Assembly: GCA_022825235.1 (NCBI GenBank)
Contig: JAJDYI010000046.1
Coordinates: forward strand, 1-64,000
DNA: 64,000 nucleotides
Source: Alphaproteobacteria bacterium
Lineage (GTDB): Bacteria; Pseudomonadota; Alphaproteobacteria; TMED109
Direction of reading: 5' to 3'
Both the position numbers and the translations under genes were made by a program. Every line of letters begins with the position of its first letter. The first letter of the stretch is position 1. This document shows positions 1 through 9,706 of this stretch, in pieces. A model generated the notes under the pieces. That model was given only the letters and a program-made list of their open reading frames with translations. It made no database searches and was not told the DNA's origin.

Positions 1-43
1 CAGGGATGTTGCTTGCGAATCTCAACCCTAACCGGAGATCACG

Positions 44-271
44 ATGGCCACCGCCGCCGGCCCGCCGCCGCCTGCGCCTTGGGGGCGCGGCGACGGGCCG
101 GCGGGCTTGCCCCTGCTACACCACGCCGAGGGACACAACCCCGAGTGCAACTGCCGCGTCTGCAAAGGCACCGGTCATTTCCTGTCTCCCCAAATTGGGG
201 ACAGCAGGGCCGGAGGGGGCGTCACCGAGCCCTGCTGTCCCGCCCGACTGTGCGACATTCCGAAAGGATGA
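44..271 (+). CDS. Small Pro/Gly-rich hypothetical protein with cysteine cluster
   Basis: A 75-residue reading frame starts at an ATG preceded by GGAG at good spacing. It begins with a proline-rich stretch, continues with GLPLLHHAEGH, then carries closely spaced cysteines (CNCRVCKGTG and a later CCPARLC) that could bind a metal. The stretch from about base 91 to 140 is repeated in diverged form at 35624-35672, where the same GLPLLxHAEGH peptide can be read, so the frame may have been under selection. No family is recognised. It could also be non-coding repeat DNA. Confidence 0.35.
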   Translation: MATAAGPPPPAPWGRGDGPAGLPLLHHAEGHNPECNCRVCKGTGHFLSPQIGDSRAGGGVTEPCCPARLCDIPKG

Positions 272-559
272 GACACCGGCCAACCCGCCGCGATCGCTGC
301 ACCCCACCATTGCCCTCGACGGACGACGGGCACTTGCCACATGCGCTCGGTCCGGACTGCACGTCTCATCGGAGCGGTTGAACCGGTGCCGTGCAGGCGA
401 TTCGCCGCATCGCGATCACGCGGGCCCGGTTGGAAAACCGCCGCCTTGCGGCCATATCCTTCATCAGCGCACGCAGGGACCGCGAACGCTGGGGCCAGGG
501 ACCGGTACCCTCCGCTCTTTGGGTGACAAGCTGGATTGTGTCCCGAAGCTGGCGCGGGA

Positions 560-1318
560 TTACTCGCAGACCACGCCGTCGCCGTCACGGTCGTGCATAT
601 GGACGTAGGCTGGATGTCCCTTCCCTACTGGGGCGATACCGTGACGCCGAGCTTCTTTGCAGGTGATCCGGCCGTTGCCGTTGTCGTCCCACAGTGCAAG
701 AGGGTCGACGTCGATATCGCCTGCTGCGGCCTCGGGAGCATCGTCCGGCGGCGCGAAGACCATCTCGGTCGAAGGGCAGCCTCGAAGCACGTCGTCAAGC
801 GAGCCGGCTTCCTCTCGATCGATCGTGAGCGAGTACTTCTGCCGCACTTCGATTACCCGAGCGGCGAACCAGCACCGATTGAGGTCCGGGAGCCACTCGG
901 CCGCGTCCGAATCGCATTTGCCGCCCGCGTTGCACCGGTTCACGTGCGGCGCCGCCAGGGTCAGGTTGAGAAGATCCCTCGCAAACTCGGCCTTGAGCTC
1001 GGGCCCTGCGCCGCACAGACCGCTGTCGTGAGCCTCGGATCGTGCGACGATGTGCTCGATGTCGGTCTGCTTGCGGTCGATGAAGTATGTGCCCGTGTAG
1101 GGACCGTAGATGCGGTCGCCCAGGCCCTCGATGATCTTGAGCTCGACCGACTGCGGGTAATGGTAGTCATCCGCGCTGTAGGAGTCGCAACGGTCTTCGG
1201 GCGCGACAACGAGACCGCGCCAAGTTTCCGATGCGGACACTCCGGCCGAGGCGGCGAGTGCAATGACGAGAACGGCAGGCCCGCGAAGGACTGCGAGTAG
1301 CAGGTGCAAGCGTGCCAT
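560..1318 (-). CDS. Secreted HNH-type nuclease with C-terminal Excalibur domain
   Basis: The 252-residue protein starts at the ATG that opens a clear signal peptide (MARLHLLL, hydrophobic to about residue 30, cut near VSAS). An HNH/DUF1524-like core follows: DIEHIVARSEAHDSGLC at residues 86-102 supplies the catalytic-type histidine, with an asparagine-containing helix around 118-130 and several cysteines. Residues about 207-252 are an Excalibur calcium-binding domain, with DRDGDG at 243-248 and paired cysteines. This architecture is known in secreted nucleases of the EndA/nuclease-A type; the substrate here is inferred to be extracellular DNA or RNA. An upstream in-frame extension exists but would bury the signal peptide, so the downstream start is preferred. 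Confidence 0.85.
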   Translation of the reverse strand: MARLHLLLAVLRGPAVLVIALAASAGVSASETWRGLVVAPEDRCDSYSADDYHYPQSVELKIIEGLGDRIYGPYTGTYFIDRKQTDIEHIVARSEAHDSGLCGAGPELKAEFARDLLNLTLAAPHVNRCNAGGKCDSDAAEWLPDLNRCWFAARVIEVRQKYSLTIDREEAGSLDDVLRGCPSTEMVFAPPDDAPEAAAGDIDVDPLALWDDNGNGRITCKEARRHGIAPVGKGHPAYVHMHDRDGDGVVCE

Positions 1319-1609
1319 CGAGAACCTCGTGTGTACGAACGTGGAAGCAGTGCCTTGAAGTGGCCAATCCATTTTAGGCGCCACGGACTCCCTCGTAACT
1401 TCCCGCCAGCCGCCGCCCCTGCCCGCCGACCGACCGAATGTTGTCCGACCGGGCCGATCGTCCCTGCGCCCTGAACAGAACCGAGGGTTAGTCGGTTTCA
1501 CGACCTGGCGGAACAGATTCTCGGGACCTCCACGAGAGGATTCTCGCCATTGCCGTATACAATCACTGCCCGACAAGTACCTCCGAGTTTGAGCTCGCTG
1601 ATAGCCTGC

Positions 1610-2243
1610 TCAGCTGATCTCCGCTTCCTCGCGTATCTGATTGAGGGTTTTTCCGTCGTAGACCCAGTGATCGGTGCCAGCAACCTGATATCCCACTAGT
1701 TCTGAAGCCGCACGGCTCAGAGAATAGGTTTGTCCGTGCATGTTATCTGGCGCACCTTCCGTTAATGCAATCGTCTTCCCGTCCGGATTAACCTCAGCGA
1801 CAATTGACAAATCTTTCGCAAAGGCCAGCTTTTCGCCTGGTTTGATACCAAAGTTCTTTAACCTGAAGATATTTCTTCTTGCTAGCCTTTTCTCCGCACC
1901 TGTCACTCCCTCGAATTCATCCTCTGGAGTGACGTCTTTTCCGGGAGCAATTTCAACTAGCTGCTTGGCCTGTTCAGGATCAATTACAAAAAATTCCCTG
2001 CTAGCATTAAGCCGCATTGAATCTAGACCGGCATGTAATTTCCTTTCGACAGCAATGGCGTTCTCCACTTCACGGGCATAATAACAGGTAAACCGAGCAG
2101 GGACCCCGGTATTCTGGTACAATTTCTCCATCCGTTTCTTAAGGTCAACGGTCCTTCCAATTTTTATTATTGTCTCTTGGAACGCCGGGTTTTGAAGAAT
2201 GTATATGAGCCCTTTTTTTTTCGGTTGGTTTGGCTGTCGTCAT
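1610..2243 (-). CDS. GIY-YIG (T5orf172-type) nuclease-like protein, frameshifted in an A9 run
   Basis: The frame open from 2131 starts inside a domain. Reading further upstream gives GLIYILQNPAF and IKIGRTVDLKKR, the GIY and YIG halves of a T5orf172/Mug113-type nuclease, then NTGVPARFTCYY and VERKLHAGL. The frame closes upstream without a start. If the run of nine A (plus-strand T at 2213-2221) were eight, a perfect frame would open at the ATG at 2243 (MTTAKPTEKKGLIYIL). The gene is therefore either frameshifted or misread at the homopolymer, or phase-variable. The C-terminal half (about residues 110-210) is not recognised. Base composition is more AT-rich than the neighbours, which suggests transfer. 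Confidence 0.75.
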
Positions 2244-2668
2244 CGCAGTCTCGCCCTCTCTTGCACATGCAAAGTACAGACACGAACTTCTGCTATCGCT
2301 CCGCGCCTTGCAGTACTACAGCAGCTGAATCTACCGGCAATGCCTTCGGCGTGCTTTCGTGCCCCACTGTACCACGATGTCGGAACTCAACAAGCAGTCA
2401 CCCCCAATTGGTTGATTCAGACCATCGTTACGTGCGGGGGCAACGTGTTCCGGAGGAACTAACTTATTCCTCGACCGCGAAGCCACACCCAGCGAGCCAT
2501 GCCTCTACAGGGAGGCAACGGAATCAGTCCTACATCGCTACGAGGGCACCGTCGGAAAGATCATAAGCTACGCTTGGGTGGGCTGGGCAAGTCGGCTGCC
2601 CAAACTAAACTCATTGAATCCAACTGATTCGGCCAGCAGCCAAGTGACGAACAAGAGGGCCTGCACAG
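2244..2668. other. Intergenic, no gene recognised
   Basis: Between the frameshifted GIY-YIG gene and the channel gene there is no frame with convincing coding character. Any promoter for the GIY-YIG gene should lie in the first part of this stretch. Confidence 0.4.
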
Positions 2669-3388
2669 CTAGCTTTGGCTCTCGGATTGAGATTTCTCTC
2701 GACGAACTTGCGATAGCGCTGCAGCCACCAACCCGGCGGGAACGGCGACAATTCCGAGTCCGCACATCAGAATGACAAATGTGAATAGTTTGCCGCCGAC
2801 GGTAACTGGGTACACGTCGCCGTAACCCACCGTTGTGAGGGTGGCGGTTGCCCACCACAGACTATGCAGGATGCTCGCGAAAGCCTCGGGCTGCGCCTCG
2901 TGCTCGAAGTACCAGATACCCGCCGCCGACAAGTAGAGCAGCGCGGTAGCAACACCAACAAAGAGCACGATCTCTTCCTTTGCGAGTGCCATTGCTTTCC
3001 CGAACCGGGCTATAGCCTTGTTATACCGGCTCAGCTTCAGGATTCGCACGACGCGGAATAGCTGCAGTACCCGCACGACACGTAAGTCCACGCCGCCCAG
3101 CGTCAGATAAAACGGGAGGATGGCCACTACATCCACCAATCCGTGAAAGCTAAAGGCGTACCGGAGCTTTCTCTGTGTAGTTCCGATTCGAAGCGCATAT
3201 TCGATCGTGAAAAGGCCCACGATGACGACCTCCAACCATGAGAAGACCGCCCGGATTCTCGGCGACAAGTTCGGAAGCGTATCAATGGACACGGTGATCA
3301 CTGAGACAAGAATGAGGCCCATTACGATCATGTCGAAGATGCGACCGGGCGTCGTGTCGCTCCGCTGAACGATGTCAGAGATGGTCAT
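2669..3388 (-). CDS. Voltage-gated potassium channel, six-transmembrane
   Basis: The 239-residue protein has the layout of a bacterial Kv channel. S1-S4 lie between residues 15 and 122, with a voltage-sensor-like S4 that carries arginines at regular spacing (LRVVRVLQLFRVVRILKLSR, 102-121). S5 follows at about 137-160, then a pore helix with the selectivity filter TVGYGD at 186-191 and S6 at about 198-225. It should form a tetrameric inner-membrane K+ channel. There is no C-terminal RCK domain; the protein ends in a short charged tail. The ATG is preceded by GGAGGAGCTGC, a strong ribosome site. It stands alone with no obvious operon partner. Confidence 0.93.
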   Translation of the reverse strand: MTISDIVQRSDTTPGRIFDMIVMGLILVSVITVSIDTLPNLSPRIRAVFSWLEVVIVGLFTIEYALRIGTTQRKLRYAFSFHGLVDVVAILPFYLTLGGVDLRVVRVLQLFRVVRILKLSRYNKAIARFGKAMALAKEEIVLFVGVATALLYLSAAGIWYFEHEAQPEAFASILHSLWWATATLTTVGYGDVYPVTVGGKLFTFVILMCGLGIVAVPAGLVAAALSQVRREKSQSESQS

Positions 3389-4054
3389 GCAGCTCCTCCT
3401 TGCGGTGGGTGGAAGCGGTTCTTTGATCAGGAACGTGACAGCCGACTAGGACTTCAGCAGAGCAAACACGAAACCAGTGAACTAGGACAGAAATTACATC
3501 GGCGTTCCGAAGAACACACGCACACTGAACAACGAAGGTCGGCAACTTGGCTGCCGCCACATCCGGATCCCGTTCTGCAGAGTCCGGGAGATCGTCGAAA
3601 ACGGCACGGTAACCTGTTTGAGGAGTGTGTCCCAGCTACTGCCGTTCTTGCGCGCCTTAATTGCGTCGCCCCGAACCCCTAACTTCACTTCCTATGCTTG
3701 AGAAACACCAAACAAAGCAGTGTCGAACTTACGGCCGTCAACATGCCTCACCCAACCGGTCGGGCAGCCTGCATTTGATGGGCTGTTGCACGACAAATCC
3801 AATGGTTGGCGTGGCTTGGCTCGCTTGATCCCCGCCAAACTGCCATCCCCTCTACTTGCCACGGAGTCCATTCCAGCGCATGCTCATGGGGCCTCAGGGC
3901 TTCGTCACTAGCTGAATCGCGACGGTGCCTTCAGAACGAATCGCGAAAGAAGGGCAAGCAGCGTGGTCTCCGACCGAACGAAAAACCGGAGCGCCTGCTT
4001 CAGCCGTGACAAGCCCTGCGGTGCCGCGTAGCATCAGTCCGGCGCAGTCAGCAA
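3389..4054. other. Intergenic, no convincing gene
   Basis: Short frames on both strands overlap one another and show no recognisable domain. A 168-residue antisense frame (3894-4400) overlaps the small Gly-rich frame and the start of the next gene and is not supported. Confidence 0.4.
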
Positions 4055-4201
4055 ATGGAGAAAACTGTGGCAAGAGGATCAGGAGGAGATGGTGGATCAA
4101 AGGGTGGAGGCTCCAAGGACGGCAGAGGTTCTGGAGGGTGGCCTTCCACGACAGGCAACCCCTCAGGCGGCGGTCGCGACAACGCTCCGCCCAAAAAGTA
4201 G
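4055..4201 (+). CDS. Small glycine-rich protein (48 residues)
   Basis: The frame opens at ATG 4055 and ends with TAG at 4201. The product begins MEKTVARGSGG, is rich in Gly, Ser and Lys, and ends with GWPSTTGNPSGGG followed by RDNAPPKK. The composition and low-complexity tail look like a real small protein rather than chance, because the other frames across this stretch are not organised. No named family is claimed. It lies about 100 bases upstream of, and on the same strand as, the conserved gene at 4305 and may be co-transcribed with it. Confidence 0.4.
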   Translation: MEKTVARGSGGDGGSKGGGSKDGRGSGGWPSTTGNPSGGGRDNAPPKK

Positions 4202-4304
4202 ACCTACCAGCCATTCCACGGACGACCATTTCGACGGCATAGATGAATCGCCGGACGCCCGCTGTGGCGGGAAACCGGCATCCCTGCTCTAGAATTCCGC
4301 CAAG

Positions 4305-5219
4305 ATGGCCGAGACACGCCGCTTCATTCAGTTCCCGCATCCGGGCCAAGAGCAAACTCACGCTCGCGGCTGCAAATGGAGTTGCAATGACTACCCCCAC
4401 CGGCGAAAGTTCATGCAGCTACATGGGAAATGGATCGACGAAATCACATGGCGGTCTGGCGGTAATGGTACGAAGTGCTGTGCCCCTCTATGGGCGTGGG
4501 GGGAGTGGGAGCCGGAGTCGAGGTGCCTCTGCAAATTGAAGGCGTCCGACCAGCAGCATCCCAACCATCTCTGGGAGCCCTACTACATTCACAAACCCAA
4601 CTGCCGAGGGCTGCACAATACGGACCCTTTTGTTTTCGGAGACAAGTTCCTCTATTCGAACTGTCGTCAAACCAGCACTCCAGGACTGAGGCAACTGGTT
4701 CGCGGCTCGGTGATTGCGTTCGGGAGTGGCAAGCAAGTCAACGGAGAGCGGAAATGGATGCTCGATACGGTGCTGGTGGTCAATGACTTCATTGACTATG
4801 AGGCGGACAAGGCGCGCATTGATCTCAAGGGATGGGTACCCGACACATTTCACGACGTGACCGGTAGCCCGCTGTCCGACAACCCCCGCGACGAGGACTC
4901 GTCACCGGGAACATGCATTCCGGGCGCTGGGCCCTTTCGGCTTTACCGTGGCGCAACACCTGCTGATCGCGTGGAGGGGATGTTTAGCTTCTTTCCAGCA
5001 ATGCCCGGCACGGGAACCGAAGGGTTCCCACGACCATTCATCGACTTGGGGGACAAGTACTTCGATTGTTTCAACCCCAGCAACTGGCGCGCCGTGAAGG
5101 GGTTAAGGGTCGAGCCCACAAGTGCCAGCGTGCGCAAGATGTGGAACTGCATTGTCGAACAGGTCCTGAGCAAGGGGTGCGTACTGGGCACATTTGCCGA
5201 AGAACCGCGATGCCAGTGA
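4305..5219 (+). CDS. Conserved hypothetical protein, function unknown
   Basis: The 304-residue soluble protein opens MAETRRFIQFPHPG. Other motif-like stretches are HRRKFMQLHGKWID, a tryptophan-rich WGEWEPES (about residue 65), HNTDPFVFGDKFLYSNC and a region around LVRGSVIAFGS. The many conserved-looking Trp, Cys and His residues suggest a compact folded domain, possibly enzymatic or nucleic-acid binding, but no known catalytic motif is recognised. It has no signal peptide or membrane segment. The gene runs towards the PLD-type nuclease gene with only 37 bases between their ends. With the restriction enzyme downstream, the setting suggests a defence or mobile island; its own role is unknown. 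Confidence 0.7.
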   Translation: MAETRRFIQFPHPGQEQTHARGCKWSCNDYPHRRKFMQLHGKWIDEITWRSGGNGTKCCAPLWAWGEWEPESRCLCKLKASDQQHPNHLWEPYYIHKPNCRGLHNTDPFVFGDKFLYSNCRQTSTPGLRQLVRGSVIAFGSGKQVNGERKWMLDTVLVVNDFIDYEADKARIDLKGWVPDTFHDVTGSPLSDNPRDEDSSPGTCIPGAGPFRLYRGATPADRVEGMFSFFPAMPGTGTEGFPRPFIDLGDKYFDCFNPSNWRAVKGLRVEPTSASVRKMWNCIVEQVLSKGCVLGTFAEEPRCQ

Positions 5220-5256
5220 AGACGGCCAAACTGGCGCATGTGGCGTTGGCTTGAGC

Positions 5257-6282
5257 TTAAACAATGTGACCATACCTTCTGCCGCTACTCATCATCCTCA
5301 CATCTGCAACGCGATGCTTAAATGCAGAATCGAAATCCTCCGCCTCGAGCGCCAATATCGTAAAGCCCCCAACCTCGGCTGAGAACACCAGGACCTTGCC
5401 ATCGTACATGTCTAGTCCGTGCGTTTCCGGAACCGGCAGCGTTATTTTCTCCATCATGTTGCCGCCCAGCCGGAGATCTCTCGTCACTGAGCCGCCGAAC
5501 GGGGGCTTGAACGTGACGGGTCCAATCACCGACTTCGGGGCCAGATCCGGTACCACCTCGTACCCGAAGTAGCGACACATCCCTCGAGGCATGTCAATCT
5601 GATTTCCTGGCTTGTCTGGACCCCGATTGCGGGTCACGTAACCTGTTTCGATCCAGAACATGTCGATATTCTCAAAGTCTGGATTCGTCCCCTCATCGAC
5701 CGCTATTCCTGGCAGCGTGGCCGTCCACCGTTCCTCATAGACGTCAACAATGTCCACTGCTGGCGTGGCGGTTTGCCACATACTTTCCGCGGTGTTCAAA
5801 GCCGCCTTAAGGGATGCACCAAACATCGGCTTCGTTTTTGCTTGCACAGTTATCCCCGATTCCACACTCCGTTGAAGCCCGTTCGAGGAAAGGTTGCCGG
5901 AACCAGCGATCATGCCGAATCGCGTATCCTCCCTGTTGAGTAAGAACGCCGTCTTCAGATGGAAGTCACGACTGGGGGCGAACCCTGCTCGTCCTACCGT
6001 CTGAACTCCGTCGTAGATGCGGACGTCCGTATTCGCTCGCCCGATGATGTAGCGAAGCGCGCTGGGTTGGGTTCTGCCGTAGTCAATCCCTAGCAGCCAG
6101 CGCGAAGGTACCTGTTTCCAAAACTCTTCCCCGAACGAACGCCCGAATGCGATCACGCCCGAATAGGCTGCGTAGGCGTAGAGCCCGAAAAACTCCCGTG
6201 TTTCGGCCCATTGATGAACCCGTAGCAGCTCCGACAGCGTGGTCCGCCCACAGGCATCTGCATGGACAAACGCCTTGATCAT
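5257..6282 (-). CDS. Phospholipase D-fold nuclease-like protein
   Basis: The 341-residue protein carries one HKD-type motif: H108 and K110 in DFHLKTAF, followed by AGSGNLSSNGL at about 126-136, matching the HxK(x)nGS/N signature. This is the active-site layout of PLD-family nucleases, including BfiI/NgoFVII-like restriction enzymes, which use one motif per subunit and dimerise. The N-terminal 100 residues and the C-terminal 180 residues are not recognised. It has no signal peptide, so a cytoplasmic DNA- or RNA-cleaving role is inferred. It sits between a conserved gene of unknown function (convergent) and an MmeI-like enzyme (same strand, 568 bases away). Confidence 0.8.
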   Translation of the reverse strand: MIKAFVHADACGRTTLSELLRVHQWAETREFFGLYAYAAYSGVIAFGRSFGEEFWKQVPSRWLLGIDYGRTQPSALRYIIGRANTDVRIYDGVQTVGRAGFAPSRDFHLKTAFLLNREDTRFGMIAGSGNLSSNGLQRSVESGITVQAKTKPMFGASLKAALNTAESMWQTATPAVDIVDVYEERWTATLPGIAVDEGTNPDFENIDMFWIETGYVTRNRGPDKPGNQIDMPRGMCRYFGYEVVPDLAPKSVIGPVTFKPPFGGSVTRDLRLGGNMMEKITLPVPETHGLDMYDGKVLVFSAEVGGFTILALEAEDFDSAFKHRVADVRMMSSGRRYGHIV

Positions 6283-6850
6283 GGTGCAACTCTCTGGTGT
6301 AGCTCAATGCCGGAGACTAGCGGAGAATGATCCAAAGCAGACGTGCCGTTCACTCAACGTCCGGTGGCGTCAACCGTGTCAACTCCGTCGTTTCTCCGTC
6401 CACTCCATCCAATTGTGCAAGACGCCGGTACTCGCGTCGCGGCGCTCCCGCTGCAGCCATCAGCAGTCCCGCATCCTCGTCCGACAGTGTTTCTGCTCCC
6501 CTCGGCGCCAACACACGGTAGGCCGCGCCGCATTCGCCCCATATGGCCGGACCCAGCAGGCGAACAGTCTGAACAGGAGCCTGTGGTCCCATTCAGTGGT
6601 CACGACGCTCAACGTCCTCAACACATCCGCCTGTTCCTAATACCAGCGCCGCTGGTCGGACCAACGATCGCGTTTGCTCCCCATCACACTTGAACGCATG
6701 CGAACGGGGATCGTGCCAATAGAGACCCAGCAGTTGCCGGAATGCAATGTTTCCCCGGCTTCGATCACTGTCGCCAGTCTGGAGCGAAGACAACTCATAC
6801 GGTGGAAAGACGGGAGTGCTCCTGCCGTCAAGTATCTGTGAAGCAGGGCG
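6283..6850. other. Gap with a possible decayed minus-strand frame
   Basis: On the minus strand a frame runs from 6793 to 6350, interrupted by one TGA at 6593-6595 directly followed by ATG. Its conceptual product is not recognised and its composition is only weakly protein-like. It may be the remains of a small gene downstream of the methyltransferase. No terminator or RNA gene is seen. Confidence 0.25.
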
Positions 6851-9706
6851 CTACATTGTCAGGTTAAGCGCCAACAGGTTCCGCAGCACGTCATCCTCGG
6901 AAATCTCAGCATCCCACCCGTACGCCGCCGCCACCGTGGCATCGAGGGCGGCTTGCGCGTCGTCGAGCCATTGCGGGCGCGTGTTGTAAAGCTTGGTGAG
7001 CGTGCGCACCTTGAGTTCTTTCGCCGCCTCATCGTCGCGGGCGACAGGGCGCGCTGGGTAACCGGGGACTGGCTCCTCCACCCACTCCACCCATTCGGGC
7101 GGGTTGAGCCAGCGGTCGCGCAAATCGACCAAACGCCGCGCAGCATCGGCAATGGCGACGGCGCGCGGGTCGGTGGCGTAGTCGCCGGCGGGGATGTCGG
7201 GGGAGAGGCCGTCCGGGAAGGGGAAGGTCTCGAAGGTGGTGGTCGGCGTGTAACGCGGGTCGTTACCCTTGCCGAGCCATGTTCCGAGCCGTAGCGACCA
7301 CGCTTTGTGGAACCGACTATGCAGGATTCCGAACGTGACATCGTCATCGCGCGCGATAACGATCAGCTGGCAGTCAGGGCAAATTCGCACATCCAGCCAG
7401 GCAAACAACCGATGCTTGGCGACGCGCGGCGTCGCGATGTAGCGAGGCAGACCTTCGAGCGCACGCCACATGTTTGGCCGAGGATTCCAGTGCCTGAACC
7501 AGTATTTTCTGCTTGCCGGTTCCCGATTTTCCTGTCGCTTCGGCTTTACAAGTGCCTCGACATGCGCGAAGGGCGCCTCGTACAGCGCCGCATCCGTTCC
7601 GCTCATGGATTCACCGAAATCGACGATCCACTTGCCGGACGGTCGGCGGGTCAGGTCCAAACTGTTCATCCACGGCCGGAGAACGTCTGCGTTGGGCCGT
7701 CCGTTCGGGTTGTCCGGAAGGCGCAACCATTTGCGCGCCAAGTCGCCCGGAATATCGAAAGAACCACGTTTGATGTCCCCCTGGAAGGCGGTGCCCTGAT
7801 TGGGTGACAGACGCCTGGCTTGCGTCAGGTCGGTGCCTGCTCCGTCAACCATGGCCGTAAGGTCGGCGTGGATTTCGTCCACGACCCGGCCATCTAGTCG
7901 TGTTTCTGCCCGGCACCCGCCATCCGCGGCAGCGAAACACACGATCGAAACCCGCACCGCAGCACCATCAATGACCCAAGGCTCGTCCGACCATGCCTCG
8001 AAGATGGTGCCTTGATCGATGATGTTCTTCAGCACGTTGCGGTTGGTGCCCCCACGAATCGAGTTCGTCGCGACAAGTCCAACCCGCTGAACCTTTCCGT
8101 CCACCAACAGCCTTCCCGCTTTCGCAAACCAGTAGCAGACCAGGTCTGGTTTTCCGTCGATCATGGCCCGGTAGAGCTTCGGCAAGGTTTCGGCGATGTA
8201 ATCCCCTAGTTCTCTTCGTATCTTTCTGTTGCCCAGGAACGGCGGATTGCCGATCACGACGTCGGCCGCCGGCCAGTCTGGTTCAGTCCCATCCGGAGCG
8301 AGGATCGCATCGCGGCATTCGATGGTCTCGAGTGGGTCGAGGATGGGATCGGTCGATGCGCCGAACCCGTTGCGCCGCATCCACTGGATTTCACCGATCC
8401 AAACCGACACGCGGGCAAGTTCCGCCGCATAGGCGTTGATCTCTATGCCCTTCACGTTCGCCGGGCCGATCTCCGGGAACACGCGTTCCAGCCCCAGCGT
8501 CTCCGCTTCCAGCTGGGCCCGGTGCTCGATGTCCTTTAGCGCGTGCAGCGCTAAGTAGAGGAAGTTTCCCGAACCGCAGGCAGGATCGAGCACGATGAAA
8601 CCCCGCAGCCGTTCAAGGAAGGCTCGAAGAGCTTGGTCGGCCTGCCGCCGGTACCGAGTCTGAGCCGCAAGCGATCCCGCGGCGTCGGCGCGCTCGACCA
8701 TGCCCGCGATCCCGACCTTCGCCGTCTCCCACTCCGCGAGCAGCGGCCGGACGATCACCGGCTCGACGATCCGCATGATCTTGTCGCGGTCGGTGTAGTG
8801 CGCGCCGAGCTGCGAGCGCTTGTCCGGATCGAGGCCGCGCTCGAACAGCGTGCCGAGGATGGAGGGGTCGATCTCCGACCAGTCGAGCGTCGCTGCCTTG
8901 AGCGCTGTTTCTATGTCTTCCCGGCCCAGCGGCAGCGCGGTGTCGTCGTCGAACAGCCCGCCGTTGAACCACGCCACCGCCTCGAAACCGATCCGCCCGC
9001 CAGTGGCCATCGCGCCGAACAGGTCGCGCGCCAGGTCGACGAACCCCTCCGGTCGCCGCCGCGCGTGCTCAAGCATCCGCGTGAACATGCTGTCGGGCAG
9101 AAGACCTACGTCCTCGGCGAACATGCAGAACACCAGCCGGTTCACGAAGTGCGCCACCGCCTGCGGGTCGTGGCCGCGCTCGCGCAGCGACTGGGCAAGC
9201 TTTGCGAATGTCGCTGCCGCGCGCTCGGTCAGCGCTTGCCGCGTCTCGCCGGGGCGCAGCCGCTCCGGGTCCGACATTGCCCACTTCAGCTTGTCCCGTT
9301 TGGTTGCGTCGGCTAGATCGTCGAGCGCGACCTCGTACGTCTTGCTTACGCTGTTCGTCCAGTTGGTGCGGATGCGAAACCGCTCCATATCCGAGACGAT
9401 CAGCAGCGGCGGGTTCTCCAGCGCCAGCGCGTACTGCCGAAGTTGACCGAACGCCGCGTCGAGGTTGGCGTGCTTGCCCTTGTACTCCCAAGCGAAGCAA
9501 CCGCGCTTCCACACGTCGGCCCAACCTTCGCCGCCTGTGTCCTTCCTCGCGCCGCGCTCGAAGCAGTAGCGCTCCCCGGTCGGGTCGGCCTCCGCTGGCG
9601 TCGGCTCGCCCAGCAGTCGGCACAGGTCGATGAAATGCTCCTGCGCAGCCGAGCGCTCCTTCAACTCTGAGGCCCGCCACTTGGCGATGAATGCACCGGG
9701 CGTCAT
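6851..9706 (-). CDS. MmeI-like type IIG/IIL restriction-modification enzyme
   Basis: The 951-residue protein combines nuclease and adenine methyltransferase in one chain, as in MmeI. The N-terminal PD-(D/E)XK site is D64, E74 and K76 (WEYKGKH). A helical connector follows, with LGAHYTDRDKIM just before the methyltransferase. Motif I is LDPACGSGNF (residues 373-382) and motif IV is NPPF (487-490), giving a gamma-class N6-adenine methyltransferase. The remaining C-terminal part is the expected target-recognition region. The start at MTPGAFIAKWR is chosen because MmeI relatives begin there; in-frame starts lie up to 9841. Its catalytic residues are intact and it needs no partner subunit. Confidence 0.93.
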   Translation of the reverse strand: MTPGAFIAKWRASELKERSAAQEHFIDLCRLLGEPTPAEADPTGERYCFERGARKDTGGEGWADVWKRGCFAWEYKGKHANLDAAFGQLRQYALALENPPLLIVSDMERFRIRTNWTNSVSKTYEVALDDLADATKRDKLKWAMSDPERLRPGETRQALTERAAATFAKLAQSLRERGHDPQAVAHFVNRLVFCMFAEDVGLLPDSMFTRMLEHARRRPEGFVDLARDLFGAMATGGRIGFEAVAWFNGGLFDDDTALPLGREDIETALKAATLDWSEIDPSILGTLFERGLDPDKRSQLGAHYTDRDKIMRIVEPVIVRPLLAEWETAKVGIAGMVERADAAGSLAAQTRYRRQADQALRAFLERLRGFIVLDPACGSGNFLYLALHALKDIEHRAQLEAETLGLERVFPEIGPANVKGIEINAYAAELARVSVWIGEIQWMRRNGFGASTDPILDPLETIECRDAILAPDGTEPDWPAADVVIGNPPFLGNRKIRRELGDYIAETLPKLYRAMIDGKPDLVCYWFAKAGRLLVDGKVQRVGLVATNSIRGGTNRNVLKNIIDQGTIFEAWSDEPWVIDGAAVRVSIVCFAAADGGCRAETRLDGRVVDEIHADLTAMVDGAGTDLTQARRLSPNQGTAFQGDIKRGSFDIPGDLARKWLRLPDNPNGRPNADVLRPWMNSLDLTRRPSGKWIVDFGESMSGTDAALYEAPFAHVEALVKPKRQENREPASRKYWFRHWNPRPNMWRALEGLPRYIATPRVAKHRLFAWLDVRICPDCQLIVIARDDDVTFGILHSRFHKAWSLRLGTWLGKGNDPRYTPTTTFETFPFPDGLSPDIPAGDYATDPRAVAIADAARRLVDLRDRWLNPPEWVEWVEEPVPGYPARPVARDDEAAKELKVRTLTKLYNTRPQWLDDAQAALDATVAAAYGWDAEISEDDVLRNLLALNLTM

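Noticed and set aside
536-1300. Plus-strand frame opposite the HNH/Excalibur gene
   Set aside because: It is the antisense of a well-supported secreted nuclease.
3894-4400. A 168-residue minus-strand protein
   Set aside because: It overlaps two plus-strand frames, has no domain and no convincing ribosome site.
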